Shown piece after piece: positions 1 to 10,222 of a stretch of DNA of 64,000 nt. Both the position numbers and the translations under genes were made by a program. Numbering within the stretch: the first letter of the stretch is position 1; each line of letters starts with the position of its first letter. Origin of the DNA: Pseudoclavibacter sp. AY1H1. Lineage in GTDB: Bacteria > Actinomycetota > Actinomycetes > Actinomycetales > Microbacteriaceae. The notes below the pieces were generated by a model that did no database searches, was not told the DNA's origin, and was given only the letters and a program-made list of their open reading frames with translations. The stretch covers positions 1 through 64,000 of the forward strand of contig NZ_PSXX01000016.1 of assembly GCF_002931055.1 (NCBI RefSeq), written 5' to 3'.

Positions 1-7
1 AACCAAG

Positions 8-63
8 ACTGCCCGGCGTTTCGCCCCCTGCGCAGTCTGGCAGGGGGCGAAACGCCGGGCAGT
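8..63. terminator. Perfect 23-bp inverted repeat, bidirectional terminator
   Basis: Positions 8-30 and 41-63 are exact reverse complements around a 10-nt loop. The hairpin lies just past the stop of livF, so it most likely ends the liv operon on the minus strand and anything arriving from the left. There is no clear U-tract, which is usual in high-GC actinobacteria. Confidence 0.8.
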
Positions 64-127
64 GATCGGCTTCGGCTTCGCGGGGGTGCCGGGCCGGGGG
101 CCGGGGCGACTGGGTGGATGCTCGCGG

Positions 128-930
128 CTAGTGGGCCGCGTCGCCGTCCTTCGCCTGTTCGTCGGCCGCGAGCGTGCCGAGGTAGAGGGCGATGACCTTC
201 GGGTCGTTGAGCAGCTCGCGTCCGGTGCCCGTGTACGCGTCCTTGCCCTGGTCGAGCACGTAGGCGCGGTCGCAGATCTGCAGGCAGCGGCGCGCGTTCT
301 GCTCGACCATGATGACGGAGACGCCGGCACGGTTGATCTGGCGCACACGCAGGAACGTCTCGTCCTGACGGACCGGGGAGAGGCCTGCCGACGGCTCGTC
401 GAGGAGCAGCACCGACGGGTCCATCATGAGGGCCCGCGCCATGGCGACCATCTGCCGCTCACCGCCGGAGAGGGAGCTCGCGCGCTGCTTGCGGCGCTTC
501 CCGAGCTCGGGGAAGAGGTCGGCGACGAACTCGAACCGCTCGTTGAAGACCTTGGGCCGCAGGAAGAGCCCCATCTCGAGGTTCTCCTCGATCGTGAGCG
601 ACGGGAAGACGTTGTTGTTCTGCGGCACGAGCCCGACGCCCTTGGCGACGAGCTTGTCGGCGCGCAGGCCCGTGATGTCCTCGCCCTTCAGCATGACGCT
701 GCCGCCGCGGATCTTGATCTGCCCGAAGATGGCCTTGAGCACCGTCGACTTGCCGGCGCCATTGGGCCCGATGATGCCGATGAGCTCGCCGGGGTAGGCG
801 TCGATCGAGCATCCGTTGAGGATGTTCACGCCGGGCAGGTAGCCGCCGACGAGGTCGATCGTCGACAGCACAGCGTCGCTTCTGGGGGTCGTCGCTGTCG
901 CAGAACCGGATGCGTTTGGCGTCGTCTCGC

Positions 931-934
<4 letters not shown>
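128..934 (-). CDS. livF: Branched-chain amino acid ABC transporter ATP-binding protein LivF
   Basis: Cytoplasmic ATPase subunit of a high-affinity Leu/Ile/Val-type importer. The 268-residue product has Walker A GPNGAGKST at about residues 56-64, the signature LSGGE at 155-159 and Walker B LLLDEP at 176-181. It resembles LivF rather than LivG by its position as last gene and the short linker regions. The N-terminus carries about 25 residues of Ser/Thr/Ala-rich sequence before the ATPase fold, longer than in E. coli LivF. Its start overlaps the livG stop by 4 bp, so the two ATPases are translationally coupled. It is the last gene of a four-gene minus-strand operon that ends at the hairpin at 8-63. 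Confidence 0.93.
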
Positions 935-1942
<1,008 letters not shown>

Positions 1943-1950
<8 letters not shown>

Positions 1951-2923
1951 TGAAGCTCAGCTCCTTCTTGTTTCCGAAGATGCCCTGGGGTCTGAAGACC
2001 ACCAGCAGCATGAGCGCGATTCCGACGATGATGAAGCGCAGCTGGCCCGCCTGCGTCGTCGAGAGGAAGGTGATCGCGCCCGATTCGATCGCGCCGTACA
2101 GGATGCCCTGCGTGAGCGAGAGCACGACCCAGAAGATCATCGCTCCCACGATGGGCCCGAAGATCGTCGCGGCTCCTCCGAGCAGCATGATCGTCCAGAT
2201 GAAGAACGTGAGACCCGTCGTGTAGTTCGCGGGTTGCACGGCTCTCGGCAGGATGAAGATGATGCCGGCGAGGGAGCCGAGGAGGCCACCCGTGATGAGG
2301 GCCTGCATCTTGTAGGCGAAGACGTTCTTGCCGAGGCTGCGCACGGCGTCCTCGTCTTCGCGGATGCCGCGGACGACGCGACCCCACGGGCTGCGCATGA
2401 GCGCCCACACGAGGAGGGTCGCGAGGATGACGAGGCCCCAGCCGACGATGCGGGTCCACCAGTCGTAGGCGTTGTAGGTGAAGGGACCGAAGCCGTAGGT
2501 GCCGTCGGGGATCGGGTTGATGGCCGCGAAGGTGCCCTTGAAGCCGTTCAGGCCGTTGGCCGCGCCCGTCACGGGGGTGAGGCCGGTCGTCGTCACGATG
2601 TACCGCAGGATCTCGGCGGAGGCGATCGTGACGATGGCCAGGTAGTCGGCGCGCAGCCGCAGCGTCGGGACGCCGAGGATGAACGAGAAGACGATCGAGA
2701 CGACGATGACGCACAGCACGGCGGCCCAGATGGGCCAGCCGAGGCTGATCGTCGGGATCGCGAACGCGTACGCGCCGAGCAGCATGTACGCGGCCTGGCC
2801 GAAGTTGAGGAGGCCGGTGTAGCCGAAGTGGATGCCGAGGCCGATCGCGGCGAGCGCGTAGGCAGCGGTGGTGGGGCTGAGGAGCTCGCCGATGGCGTTG
2901 CTCAGGATGTTTGACCAGTCCAT
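1943..2923 (-). CDS. livM: Branched-chain amino acid ABC transporter permease LivM
   Basis: Integral membrane permease of the liv importer (326 residues), a BPD_transp_2-type protein with about eight to ten hydrophobic segments. Conserved features are the YTGLLNFGQAAY segment near residues 36-47 and the cytoplasmic EAA-like stretch (RGIREDEDAVRSLGKN) that contacts the ATPases. The frame stays open upstream, but translation most likely begins at the ATG at 2923 (MDWSNIL), since the upstream part is low-complexity shadow of livH. The gene starts 10 bp after the livH stop. A partner for LivH in forming the transmembrane pore. Confidence 0.92.
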
Positions 2924-2933
2924 GGTTCGTCTC

Positions 2934-4295
2934 CTAGCCGACTCGCTCGCGGCGGCCGAGAATGCCCTGGGGCCTGACGAGCAGGACCAGGATGAGGATG
3001 AGGAGCGCCGCCGCGTACTTGAGGTCGGCGGGGATGAAGAGGGTCGAGAGCTCGACGAAGATGCCGACGACGAGCGAGCCGACGAGGGCGCCGTAGGCGG
3101 AGCCGAGGCCACCGAGGGTGACGGCGGCGAACATCAGCAGGAGCACCTGGAAGCCCATGTCCCATGAGGATTGGCGGTAGAGGGCGAGCATGACGCCGGC
3201 GAGGGCGGCGAGGCCACCTGCCGTGGTCCACACGATGCGGATGATGCGGTCGACGTTGATGCCGGATGCGCTTGCGAGCGACGGGTTGTCGGACACGGCT
3301 CGTGTGGCCTTGCCGACGCGGGTGCGCGTCAGGAACAGGGCCACGAGGAGGAGCGTGACGATCGAGATGCCCATGCTGAGGAGCGAGCCCGTCGTGATGC
3401 GCACGGGGCCGAACTCCACGGCTCCGCTGAGGCCCACCGAGCTCATCGGGAGGATCGCCCCGCCGAAGAAGAACTGGTAGAGGTAGCGGAGTGCGAGGCC
3501 GAGGCCGATGCTCACGATCATCGCCGGGACGAGGCGCACGCCGCGCTTGCGGAGCGGCTTCCAGAGGGTCGCATCCTGGAGCCAGCCGAAGGCGGCGCCG
3601 AGGATCACGACGACGATGATGGCGACGAAGATGTTGAGCCCCATGACGACAGCGAAGAGCCAGGCCATGAGTCCGCCGAAGGTGACGAGCTCGCCGTGGG
3701 AGAAGTTGTTCAGCCCGGTGGTGCCGAAGATGAGGGTGATGCCGATCGCGCCGAGCGCGATGAGGAGGCCGAAGTTGAGGCCGGCGACGAGGCGCTCGAT
3801 GAGCTGCGAGCCGAAGTTGCTGCTCTGCCTCGTGTCCTCTCCGAGTGCGAAGAGGCGTCCGACGTTGGTCGTCGACCATTCGTCCTCGGTGACCTCTGCG
3901 GTGGCGCCGTCCTCGTTCCGCAGGTCGATGCCGTCTGGCAGGGTCTCCGTGTCGAGCGTGACCGTGTAGTTGCCTGGGCCTGGGACGGGCACGCGCCAGC
4001 GGCCGTCTTCACCCGACTCCACCGTCTCGGAGTAGCCGTCGCCGTCGACGGTGAGCGAGACGCCCGCGACGGGTTCTCCCTCGTAGTTGAGGATGCCGCT
4101 GATCGAGTACGGCGACTCCTCATCGACGGGGTCGGCTGCCGCGTTCGCGGGGCCGGCCATCGCGAAGACGCCGAGGAACGCAAAGAGCGACATCGCGAGT
4201 GCTGCGAGCATTCGGTGGGTTCGGGTGAGCCGGGAACGCCGGGCGGTCGCTGAGCGCGAACCGGCTGGCGTGAGCGGACTGGGGAGAAGGGGCAC
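2934..4295 (-). CDS. livH: Branched-chain amino acid ABC permease LivH with secreted N-terminal domain
   Basis: The C-terminal 290 residues (about 165-453) are a LivH permease with multiple membrane spans and the motif NNFSHGELVTFG. The first 160 residues are extra. Residues 1-53 read as a signal peptide (Arg-rich start, hydrophobic AALAMSLFAFLGVFAM core, cleavage near ANA-A), followed by an approximately 100-residue domain (ISGILNYEGEPVAGVSLTV...) like a carboxypeptidase-regulatory / beta-sandwich repeat, predicted outside the membrane. I chose the GTG at 4295 because a GGAGG lies 6 nt upstream; the frame continues upstream without support. First gene of livHMGF. No periplasmic-type binding protein gene is in the window, so it may lie beyond the left edge or elsewhere. 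Confidence 0.88.
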   Translation of the reverse strand: MPLLPSPLTPAGSRSATARRSRLTRTHRMLAALAMSLFAFLGVFAMAGPANAAADPVDEESPYSISGILNYEGEPVAGVSLTVDGDGYSETVESGEDGRWRVPVPGPGNYTVTLDTETLPDGIDLRNEDGATAEVTEDEWSTTNVGRLFALGEDTRQSSNFGSQLIERLVAGLNFGLLIALGAIGITLIFGTTGLNNFSHGELVTFGGLMAWLFAVVMGLNIFVAIIVVVILGAAFGWLQDATLWKPLRKRGVRLVPAMIVSIGLGLALRYLYQFFFGGAILPMSSVGLSGAVEFGPVRITTGSLLSMGISIVTLLLVALFLTRTRVGKATRAVSDNPSLASASGINVDRIIRIVWTTAGGLAALAGVMLALYRQSSWDMGFQVLLLMFAAVTLGGLGSAYGALVGSLVVGIFVELSTLFIPADLKYAAALLILILVLLVRPQGILGRRERVG

Positions 4296-4585
4296 GGAGT
4301 ACCTCCAGTGCGAGTCGGGCTGGGCACGACGACTGAACGAGATTCTGGAACTGCTATTTCTGCAAGCGAGGATTCGCCACTCTGCGAATCTACGGATGGT
4401 TTGTATCGGCAATGTTTCACTGCCGCTACACACGATAGCCGTGCGGAAGAGGCTCTGCTCGCAGCCAGGAGCCTCAGCGCGCAATTTTGTTCTACGTCAC
4501 CACAAATGTGGTGCCTCAGCACGGCACAGTGTGCCGCCACATCCAAGATCTCCGATTTGTGAAGATGTCTTTCGTCTCCGGCGTG
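4296..4585 (-). promoter_or_regulatory. liv operon upstream region with three inverted repeats
   Basis: This 290-bp gap between trhO and livH (both minus strand) is less GC-rich than its surroundings and must hold the liv promoter. Three dyads are visible: GATTCGC/GCGAATC at 4371-4390 with a 6-nt centre, CACCAC/GTGGTG at 4498-4513 with AAAT between, and GGCAC/GTGCC at 4523-4535. The two at the trhO side may be a weak trhO terminator or an operator; the one near livH is placed to act as an operator or leader hairpin. I could not place a convincing -35/-10 pair. Confidence 0.4.
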
Positions 4586-5518
4586 TCACCGACCGGATGG
4601 TGCCCCCGCCGCGGCACTGAGGCCCGCGGGCGTGTGCTCGGGACAGTGGAGTGCGCGCTCGCCGCAGTCCGCACAGGCGACGAAGCGTTCCCTGCAGGAG
4701 GGGTCGCTGCAGTTCTGGGTGCGGTGCGTGGGCCTCTCGCATTCGCGGCAGCGGCCGAGGACGTCGGTGTCGGGGCCGAACTCGAGGTGCTCGCGAGCGT
4801 CGAAGACCGCGAGGGAGCCCTTCCAGAGCCCCTCGTTGCCGAACTGCTCCGCGTATCGGACGATGCCGCCGTCGAGCTGGTACACCTCGTTGAAGCCGCG
4901 CTTGAGCATGAGCGCTGAGAGGACCTCGCAGCGCACGCCACCCGTGCAGTAGGTGACGACGGGCTTCGACTTGAGGTCGTCGTACTTGCCCGATTCGAGC
5001 TCGGCGATGAAGTCGCGGGTGGTTCCGGTCTCCGGAACGATGGCGCCCTCGAAGCGGCCGATCTGCGCCTCGATCGCGTTGCGGCCATCGAAGAAGACGA
5101 TCTCGTCGCGCGATTCGACGAGTGCGTGCAGCTCGTCGGGTGCGAGGTGGGTCCCGCCGCCCTTGACGCCGTGCTCGTCGACCTCGAGCTCGCCCGGCGC
5201 CCCGAAGCTGACGATCTCGTCGCGCACCTTGACGCTGAGGCGTGGGAAGTCGAGGCTCTGTCCCTGCTCGTCGAGGCCGGTGCCCTCCGACCACTTGTAG
5301 TCGGCGTCCTTGAAGGCCGCGTACTCCCGGGTGGTGCGCACGTAGCGCTTGAGCGCGTTCAGCTCGCCGCCGAGGGTGCCGTTGATGCCGTCCTTGGAGA
5401 TCAGGATGCGCCCACGCAGCCCCAGGGACGCCGCGAGGTCGCGCTGCCAGAGGCGGATCGCCTCCGGGTCGGCGAGGGGCGCGAAGGCGTAGTAGAGCAC
5501 GATCTTGGGGACAGCCAT
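4586..5518 (-). CDS. trhO: tRNA uridine(34) 5-hydroxylase TrhO (rhodanese family)
   Basis: Installs the 5-hydroxyl on wobble uridine 34 of tRNAs (TrhO/YceA family, oxygen-dependent route to ho5U). The 310-residue protein has an acylphosphatase-like N-terminal part, a central rhodanese domain with the active-site loop CTGGVRCE (Cys191) and a C-terminal cysteine cluster (Cys257, 260, 270, 275, 282, 285, 292) that looks like a zinc-binding tail typical of this family. The ATG at 5518 gives [12 protein letters not shown], the usual family start; the longer frame is excluded. A TAAAAT box on the minus strand at 5526-5531 ends 7 nt before the ATG, so the message is probably leaderless. Confidence 0.9.
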   Translation of the reverse strand: MAVPKIVLYYAFAPLADPEAIRLWQRDLAASLGLRGRILISKDGINGTLGGELNALKRYVRTTREYAAFKDADYKWSEGTGLDEQGQSLDFPRLSVKVRDEIVSFGAPGELEVDEHGVKGGGTHLAPDELHALVESRDEIVFFDGRNAIEAQIGRFEGAIVPETGTTRDFIAELESGKYDDLKSKPVVTYCTGGVRCEVLSALMLKRGFNEVYQLDGGIVRYAEQFGNEGLWKGSLAVFDAREHLEFGPDTDVLGRCRECERPTHRTQNCSDPSCRERFVACADCGERALHCPEHTPAGLSAAAGAPSGR

Positions 5519-5579
5519 GAGGACGATTTTAGGTGAGGGGCTCACACCGAATGTCCGTGGGTCTGCGTACCCTTGCCGC
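5519..5579. promoter_or_regulatory. Divergent leaderless promoters for trhO and the glycosylase gene
   Basis: The 61-bp gap between two divergent starts holds a minus-strand -10 box TAAAAT (5526-5531), 7 nt before the trhO ATG, and a plus-strand -10 box TACCCT (5568-5573), 6 nt before the glycosylase ATG. Neither gene has room for a Shine-Dalgarno sequence. Both -35 regions are poor matches and lie within the opposing promoter. Confidence 0.6.
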
Positions 5580-6512
5580 ATGCCAGATCGGGTCATGTCG
5601 CTCTATCGGCCGGCGTCACCGGTCGATGTGCAGCAGACCCTGTCTCCCCTCATGCGGGGCAGGCGAGATCCGACGTGCTGGGTGCATCCGGTGTCGCGGG
5701 ACGTGTGGCGCACGTCCCACACGCTGGCGGGAGGCGCGACCACGGTGTTCCGCCAAGCCCGGGAGGGGGTGCGGGTCGTGTCGTGGGGTGCGGCCGCCGA
5801 GATCGCGGTCGACGAGGCTCCCACGCTGCTGGGCCGCGACGACGACTGGAGCGAGCTCTGCCTCGACGCCCTGCCGGAGCTGGCGGATGTGCGGCGACGG
5901 AACGAGGGGCTGCGGCTCCCGAAGTCGGGCGCGGTGTTCGAGGCGCTGAGCGCGGCGATCATCGAGCAGAAGATCACGGGCCTCGAGGCGCATCGCGCTT
6001 GGGACATCCTGCACCGCGACCACGCCGACGCGGCGCCAGGGCCGGCCGGTCTCGTGCCGCGGCACCTGCGCCTGCCGCTCACGCCGGAGCAGTGGCGGCG
6101 CATCCCGAGCTGGGACTGGCACCGGGCCGGCGTCGACTACTCGAGGTCCGGCACGGTGATCCGCTCGGCGACGGTCGCGTCGGCACTCGAGCGCACGAGC
6201 GGCCTGCCGACGGGGTCGGAGGAGCCGCTCCGTCGTCTTCGCTCGATCGTGGGGGTCGGCGTGTGGACGGCCAACGAGACCGTGCAGCGCTCGCATGGCG
6301 ACCCTGATGCCCCGAGCTTCAGCGATTACCACATCCCCAACATGGTCGGGTGGGCGCTCGCGGGCTGCGACGTCGACGACGACGGCATGCGGGAGCTGCT
6401 CGAGCCGTGGCGCGGACACCGCGAGCGGGTCGTGCGGCTCATCAAGCTCGCGGGCAACCCGCGCCCGAAGCACGGCCCCCGTATGACCGTGCAAGACCAC
6501 CGCTCCCACTGA
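5580..6512 (+). CDS. AlkA-like DNA-3-methyladenine glycosylase (HhH-GPD family)
   Basis: Base-excision repair glycosylase predicted to remove alkylated purines. The 310-residue product has a poorly conserved N-terminal half and an HhH-GPD-type C-terminal half: an IIEQKIT helix, the hairpin region around [16 protein letters not shown] and an acidic residue in FSDYHIPNM at the position of the catalytic Asp. The family is annotated in actinobacteria as DNA-3-methyladenine glycosylase 2-like. The ATG at 5580 is chosen because it fits the leaderless promoter at 5568-5573 and starts [12 protein letters not shown]; in-frame upstream codons overlap the trhO promoter. Substrate range is inferred from the family only. 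Confidence 0.75.
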   Translation: MPDRVMSLYRPASPVDVQQTLSPLMRGRRDPTCWVHPVSRDVWRTSHTLAGGATTVFRQAREGVRVVSWGAAAEIAVDEAPTLLGRDDDWSELCLDALPELADVRRRNEGLRLPKSGAVFEALSAAIIEQKITGLEAHRAWDILHRDHADAAPGPAGLVPRHLRLPLTPEQWRRIPSWDWHRAGVDYSRSGTVIRSATVASALERTSGLPTGSEEPLRRLRSIVGVGVWTANETVQRSHGDPDAPSFSDYHIPNMVGWALAGCDVDDDGMRELLEPWRGHRERVVRLIKLAGNPRPKHGPRMTVQDHRSH

Positions 6513-6591
6513 GCTCTGCGCCCGGCGTCGACGTGCGCTGACCTTTTCGAGAGGCGTTCGCCCACGGCTGACGGGGTTTTCAGCAAACTTT

Positions 6592-6618
6592 CTGGCACTC
6601 GATGGGGCAGAGTGCTAA
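6592..6618 (+). promoter_or_regulatory. CIRCE operator upstream of hsp20
   Basis: The right half GAGTGCTAA (6610-6618) matches the CIRCE consensus 9/9, the left half CTGGCACTC (6592-6600) matches 7/9, and the spacer is exactly 9 nt. CIRCE is the operator of the heat-shock repressor HrcA. It overlaps a plausible promoter (CTGGCA, 18 nt, TAATTT at 6616-6621), so bound repressor would block hsp20 transcription. Confidence 0.85.
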
Positions 6619-6634
6619 TTTTCTGCTCAAGGAA

Positions 6635-6655
6635 GTTGACACCAGTCGACTCAAG
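6635..6655 (+). promoter_or_regulatory. HAIR-like HspR operator upstream of hsp20
   Basis: The HspR consensus is CTTGAGT-N7-ACTCAAG. Here the right arm ACTCAAG (6649-6655) is perfect, the spacer is 7 nt, and the left arm GTTGACA (6635-6641) keeps the TTGA core. It lies 17 bp downstream of the CIRCE element, near the predicted transcription start, suggesting dual control by HrcA and HspR. Confidence 0.65.
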
Positions 6656-6708
6656 TTCACCGCACCGTCTCGCGCTGACGAGCGTGCGTACAAGGAAGGG
6701 AAAACGAC

Positions 6709-7122
6709 ATGGCACGCGTCTTCGATCCGTTCCAGGAGATGGAACGACTTTTCCAGGGAGCACCGAACAGCCCGCGTTCGATGCCCATCGACCTCTACCG
6801 CGAGGCCGACCACTACATCCTCACCGCCGACCTGCCCGGCATCGACCCGAGCTCGATCGACGTCGACCTCGACGGCCAGCAGCTGACGATCCGCGCCGAG
6901 CGCAGCACGGTCAACGCCGAGGGCGCCAAGTGGCTCGTCCGTGAGCGCAACGGCGGCAGCTACCTCCGCCAGTTCACGCTCGGCCAGGGGCTCGACACCG
7001 AGCGCATCGCGGCGAGCTACGAGCACGGCGTGCTGACCGTGACCGTGCCGGTCAGCGAGCGCGCGAAGCCGCGCAAGATCGAGGTCGAGAGCGGCACGAA
7101 GGTCGAGACCATCCAGGCCTGA
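6709..7122 (+). CDS. Small heat-shock protein, Hsp20/alpha-crystallin family
   Basis: Cytoplasmic ATP-independent chaperone that holds unfolding proteins. The 137-residue product has a short N-terminal arm (MARVFDPFQEMERLF), an alpha-crystallin domain from about residue 25 to 115 (DLYREADHYILTADLPGI, then the conserved YEHGVLTVTVP strand pair) and a short basic tail. Length and domain order are standard. A purine-rich GGAAGGG lies about 9-15 nt before the ATG at 6709. It is a single-gene unit: CIRCE and HAIR operators lie upstream and a strong hairpin lies just past the stop. Heat and protein-damage induction is therefore expected. Confidence 0.93.
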   Translation: MARVFDPFQEMERLFQGAPNSPRSMPIDLYREADHYILTADLPGIDPSSIDVDLDGQQLTIRAERSTVNAEGAKWLVRERNGGSYLRQFTLGQGLDTERIAASYEHGVLTVTVPVSERAKPRKIEVESGTKVETIQA

Positions 7123-7160
7123 GCGGCCCGGTGATCACCGCTTCGTGATGTGACCTCTGT

Positions 7161-7206
7161 GACGCAGTGAGGGGCAGCGCCGACTGGCGCTGCCCCTCAC
7201 TGCGTC
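7161..7206. terminator. Bidirectional terminator between hsp20 and xylB
   Basis: Positions 7161-7181 and 7186-7206 are exact reverse complements with a GACT loop (21-bp stem). The hairpin sits between the convergent hsp20 and xylB genes and can end both transcripts. Confidence 0.88.
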
Positions 7207-7261
7207 GGTAGGTCTGTGGGTCTGCGCTCGTCCTCGACTCGCGCTCGCGCCTTCGTTCGCG

Positions 7262-8701
7262 TCAGGCGGCGTGGAGTCCCGTTCCTGCCTCTTCGGTCTC
7301 GCGGGCGAGCTTCGCGGCCGCAGCGTAGCGGGTGCGGAGTGCCGCGTCGGGGGCGGGCTCGAGGCGAGCGATGGTCTCGACGGGCCAGTCCGGACGTGTC
7401 CCGGTCGCCACCCAGGCAGCCTGGCGGGCTGCACCGTCGGCGACGTACTCACCGGGTGCCGGGATCTCGACGGGCACGTCGAAGAGCGTCGGCGCGACGG
7501 CGCGGACGCCCTCGCTCAGCGCGGCGCCGCCGATGAGCATGACTCGCTTCGCCTCGACGCCGAGCGCACGGTGGGCGTCGAGTGCCTGCGCGAGGCTGCC
7601 GAGCATGCCCTCGACTGCGGCCCTGGCGAGGTTCTCGCGGGTGAACGATCCGCGGGTCATGCCGAGGAGCGACGCGGTCGCATCCGGCAGGTCGGGGGTG
7701 CGCTCGCCGTCGAGGTACGGCACGAACGCGAGACCACCAGAGCCGACGGGTGCCGATGCGGCGAGCCGACCGAACTCCTCGTGGTCGACGCCGAGGACCT
7801 CGGCGGTCGTGTCGATGACGCGAGCGGCGTTGAGCGTCGCGGACAGGGGAAGGAACGCTCCCGTCGCGTCCGCGAACCCGGCCAGCCCACCGCGGGGGTC
7901 GACCACCGGTCGGTCGGCGACGGAGAAGACGGTGCCTGAGGTGCCGATCGAGACGACGACGTCGCCCGGACGCGCGTTGAGACCGAGCGCCGCACCAGCG
8001 TTGTCGCCGGCGCCCGCGGCGACGAGTGCGCCGGCCGGTGTCTTCCCAGCGACCTCGTCCGGTCCGAGCACACGGGGCAGGATGGCGTCGTGGCCGAGCG
8101 CCGCGATGAGCAGCTCGCGGTCGTAGTCGAGCGTGAACGGCGACCAGTAGCCGGTCCCCGACGCGTCGGAGCGGTCGGTCGTGAGCTTCGTCAGGTCCGG
8201 GCCGAGGGGGCTCTCGCCTGCTGGGCCGTAGCCGAGGAGGCGCCACGTGAGCCAGTCGTGGGGGAGGGCGACGGCCGCGACGCGCGCCGCGTTCTCGGGT
8301 TCCGCATCCCGCAGCCAGCGCAGCTTCGTGATCGTGAACGAGGCGACGGGCACGAGTCCCGTGCGCTCGACGAGCGCATCCTGGCCGAACTCGGCGATGA
8401 GGTCTCGTGCTGCGCCTGCGCTGCGGGTGTCGTTCCAGAGGAGGGCGTCGCGGACGACGCGGCCCTCGGCGTCGAGGGCGACCATGCCGTGCTGCTGGCC
8501 GGCGACGGAGATCGCCGCCACATCGTCGAGCCCGCCGGCGGCCTCGGTCGCGCCCTGGACGGCAGCCCACCAGTTCGCCGGGTCGATCTCCGTGCCGGGG
8601 AGGTGAGCTGCGCGCCCCTGGCGGACGAGCGCACCCGTCTCCGCATCGCGGATGACGAGCTTGCAGCTCTGCGTACTCGAGTCGAAGCCGGCGACGAGCA
8701 T
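7262..8701 (-). CDS. xylB: Xylulokinase XylB
   Basis: Phosphorylates D-xylulose to xylulose 5-phosphate for the pentose phosphate pathway. The 479-residue protein is an FGGY-family carbohydrate kinase: N-terminal phosphate-binding [10 protein letters not shown] at residues 5-14, the sugar-binding [10 protein letters not shown] stretch near 60-70, and the C-terminal domain with [13 protein letters not shown]. Length is normal for actinobacterial XylB. It is downstream of xylA on the same strand; a large hairpin (8767-8815) lies in the 155-bp gap, so XylB may be made at a lower level than XylA. The ATG at 8701 follows a poor ribosome site. Confidence 0.93.
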   Translation of the reverse strand: MLVAGFDSSTQSCKLVIRDAETGALVRQGRAAHLPGTEIDPANWWAAVQGATEAAGGLDDVAAISVAGQQHGMVALDAEGRVVRDALLWNDTRSAGAARDLIAEFGQDALVERTGLVPVASFTITKLRWLRDAEPENAARVAAVALPHDWLTWRLLGYGPAGESPLGPDLTKLTTDRSDASGTGYWSPFTLDYDRELLIAALGHDAILPRVLGPDEVAGKTPAGALVAAGAGDNAGAALGLNARPGDVVVSIGTSGTVFSVADRPVVDPRGGLAGFADATGAFLPLSATLNAARVIDTTAEVLGVDHEEFGRLAASAPVGSGGLAFVPYLDGERTPDLPDATASLLGMTRGSFTRENLARAAVEGMLGSLAQALDAHRALGVEAKRVMLIGGAALSEGVRAVAPTLFDVPVEIPAPGEYVADGAARQAAWVATGTRPDWPVETIARLEPAPDAALRTRYAAAAKLARETEEAGTGLHAA

Positions 8702-8766
8702 GGTGGTCTGCTTTCTATAGGGCGAGTGCGGTGTTGAGGTTCAGGCGCTGGTCGAGCATGCACGAC

Positions 8767-8815
8767 AGAGCTGGGGCGGATGCACGCGCGTGGTGAGTGC
8801 ATCCGCCACAGCTCT
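8767..8815 (-). terminator. Intercistronic hairpin between xylA and xylB
   Basis: Arms 8767-8785 and 8797-8815 pair at 17 of 19 positions with one 2-nt internal mismatch and an 11-nt loop. It lies between xylA and xylB in the direction of transcription, so it may attenuate xylB or protect the xylA message end. Confidence 0.65.
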
Positions 8816-8856
8816 GCGCGGGGGACGGGGGAACCCGTCAGTCGGTGGGACGTGGG

Positions 8857-10050
8857 CTAGCCGCGTGCACCCATGAGGTGCTCGAGCGCGAGCTGCTGCA
8901 GGCGCACGAAGCCGAAGCCCTTGCCGTTGAAGTACGCGTCGGCGTCGAAGTCCTCGAAGGCGGAGCGGTCAGCGAGGAAGTCGTCGTAGGTCTCGCCCTC
9001 GCCGAGCGTGTTCGTGGAGAGCTCGTCGACGCGGGACGCTGCGAGAGCCTCCTGCACCTCGGGGTCGGCGCGGAAGGCCGCCGCGCGTTCCTTGAGGAGG
9101 AGGTAGGTGCGCATGTTCGCGGCCGCCGACTCCCAGACGCCCGTCTCGTCCTCGGTGCGCGAGGGCTTGTAGTCGAAGTGGCGGGGGCCCGTGTAGGTCT
9201 GGCCGCCGTTGGGGCCGCCGTTCTCGAGCAGGTCGACGAGCGCGAACGCGTTCTGCAGATCGCCGTGGCCGAACACGAGGTCCTGGTCGTACTTGATGCC
9301 GCGCTGGCCGTTGAGGTCGATGTGGAAGAGCTTGCCCTGGTAGAGGGCCTGCGCGATGCCTGCCGCGAAGTTGAGGCCGGCCATCTGCTCGTGCCCGACC
9401 TCGGGGTTCACGCCGACGAGCTCCGGGCGCTCGAGGGTCTCGATGAAGGCGAGTGCGTGGCCGACCGTGGGGAGCAGGATGTCGCCGCGGGGCTCGTTCG
9501 GCTTCGGCTCGATCGCGAAGCGGATGTTGTAGCCCTTGTCGGTGACGTAGTCGCCGAGGAGGTTGACGGCCTCGCGGTAGCGCTCGAGGGCCTGGCGGAT
9601 GTCCTTCGCGGAGTCGTACTCCGCACCCTCGCGGCCGCCCCACATGACGAACGTCTCGGCGCCGAGCGACGCGGCGAGGTCGAGGTTGCGGAGGACCTTG
9701 CGCAGTGCGAAGCGGCGCACGTCGCGGTCGTTGGAGGTGAAGCCGCCGTCCTTGAACACGGGAGCGGAGAAGAGGTTCGTCGTGACCATGGGAACCACGA
9801 GCCCGGTCGCATCCAGTGCGCCACGGAGGCGGGAGATCTGCGAGTCGCGGACCTCGTCACTCGAGCCGAACGGGAAGAGGTCGTCGTCGTGGAAGGTGAG
9901 GCCGTATGCGCCGGCTTCTGCGAGCTTCTCGACGACGTGCACGACGTCGAGGTCGGCGCGCGTCGGGCCGCCGAACGGGTCGGTCCCGTTGTAGCCGACG
10001 GTCCACAGACCGAATGAGAACTTGTCTGCGGGGGTGGGAGTCAGAGACAT
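8857..10050 (-). CDS. xylA: Xylose isomerase XylA
   Basis: Converts D-xylose to D-xylulose; a metal-dependent TIM-barrel enzyme. The 397-residue size is that of the short class-I actinobacterial isomerases. Visible family motifs are the catalytic-histidine region LTFHDDD (His54), [17 protein letters not shown], the metal-binding INPEVGHEQ-like [10 protein letters not shown] segment, and [11 protein letters not shown] near the C-terminus. I chose the ATG at 10050 ([16 protein letters not shown]), the usual family start. Divergent from xylF; the promoter carries an operator at 10078-10100 matching the one over xylF. First gene of xylA-xylB. Confidence 0.96.
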   Translation of the reverse strand: MSLTPTPADKFSFGLWTVGYNGTDPFGGPTRADLDVVHVVEKLAEAGAYGLTFHDDDLFPFGSSDEVRDSQISRLRGALDATGLVVPMVTTNLFSAPVFKDGGFTSNDRDVRRFALRKVLRNLDLAASLGAETFVMWGGREGAEYDSAKDIRQALERYREAVNLLGDYVTDKGYNIRFAIEPKPNEPRGDILLPTVGHALAFIETLERPELVGVNPEVGHEQMAGLNFAAGIAQALYQGKLFHIDLNGQRGIKYDQDLVFGHGDLQNAFALVDLLENGGPNGGQTYTGPRHFDYKPSRTEDETGVWESAAANMRTYLLLKERAAAFRADPEVQEALAASRVDELSTNTLGEGETYDDFLADRSAFEDFDADAYFNGKGFGFVRLQQLALEHLMGARG

Positions 10051-10077
10051 GGGAGTCCGTTCTAGGTATCGTCGTTG

Positions 10078-10100
10078 ATAAGTTCCAGAGAGCAACATAT
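10078..10100 (-). promoter_or_regulatory. Probable XylR operator over the xylA promoter
   Basis: On the minus strand this reads ATATGTT, 9 nt, AACTTAT, a near-perfect dyad (6 of 7 pairs). It overlaps the -10 box TATATG (plus coordinates 10096-10101). The same box arrangement occurs at 10218-10240 over the xylF promoter: TATATG followed by exactly 11 nt and AACTTA in both. ROK-type XylR operators elsewhere are similar TTAGTTT/AAACTAA dyads, so the local ROK protein is the likely ligand. Confidence 0.65.
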
Positions 10101-10193
10101 AGCACTTCGTTGTGTCACTTCCACCACGAGTTCCGGATGAGACGGGGTTCGGATGGCGCCTGGGGCCAGTTTTGTCACGAATCTGACACGGGG

Positions 10194-10222
10194 TTGCACA
10201 ACCTGACCCAAGTGGGTATATG
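10194..10222 (+). promoter_or_regulatory. xylF promoter
   Basis: TTGCAC (10194-10199), 17 nt, TATATG (10217-10222). Spacing is ideal and the boxes are good matches. The predicted start is near 10229, about 35-40 nt before the xylF start codon. The -10 box is inside the operator at 10218-10240. Two further short dyads, TGTCA/TGACA at 10173-10188 and GGTTG/CAACC at 10192-10203, lie just upstream or over the -35 and could bind a catabolite regulator. Confidence 0.7.

Noticed and set aside
4586-5518. Thiosulfate sulfurtransferase as the function of the rhodanese-domain gene
   Set aside because: The N-terminal acylphosphatase-like part and C-terminal cysteine cluster are those of the tRNA hydroxylase TrhO, not of simple sulfurtransferases.
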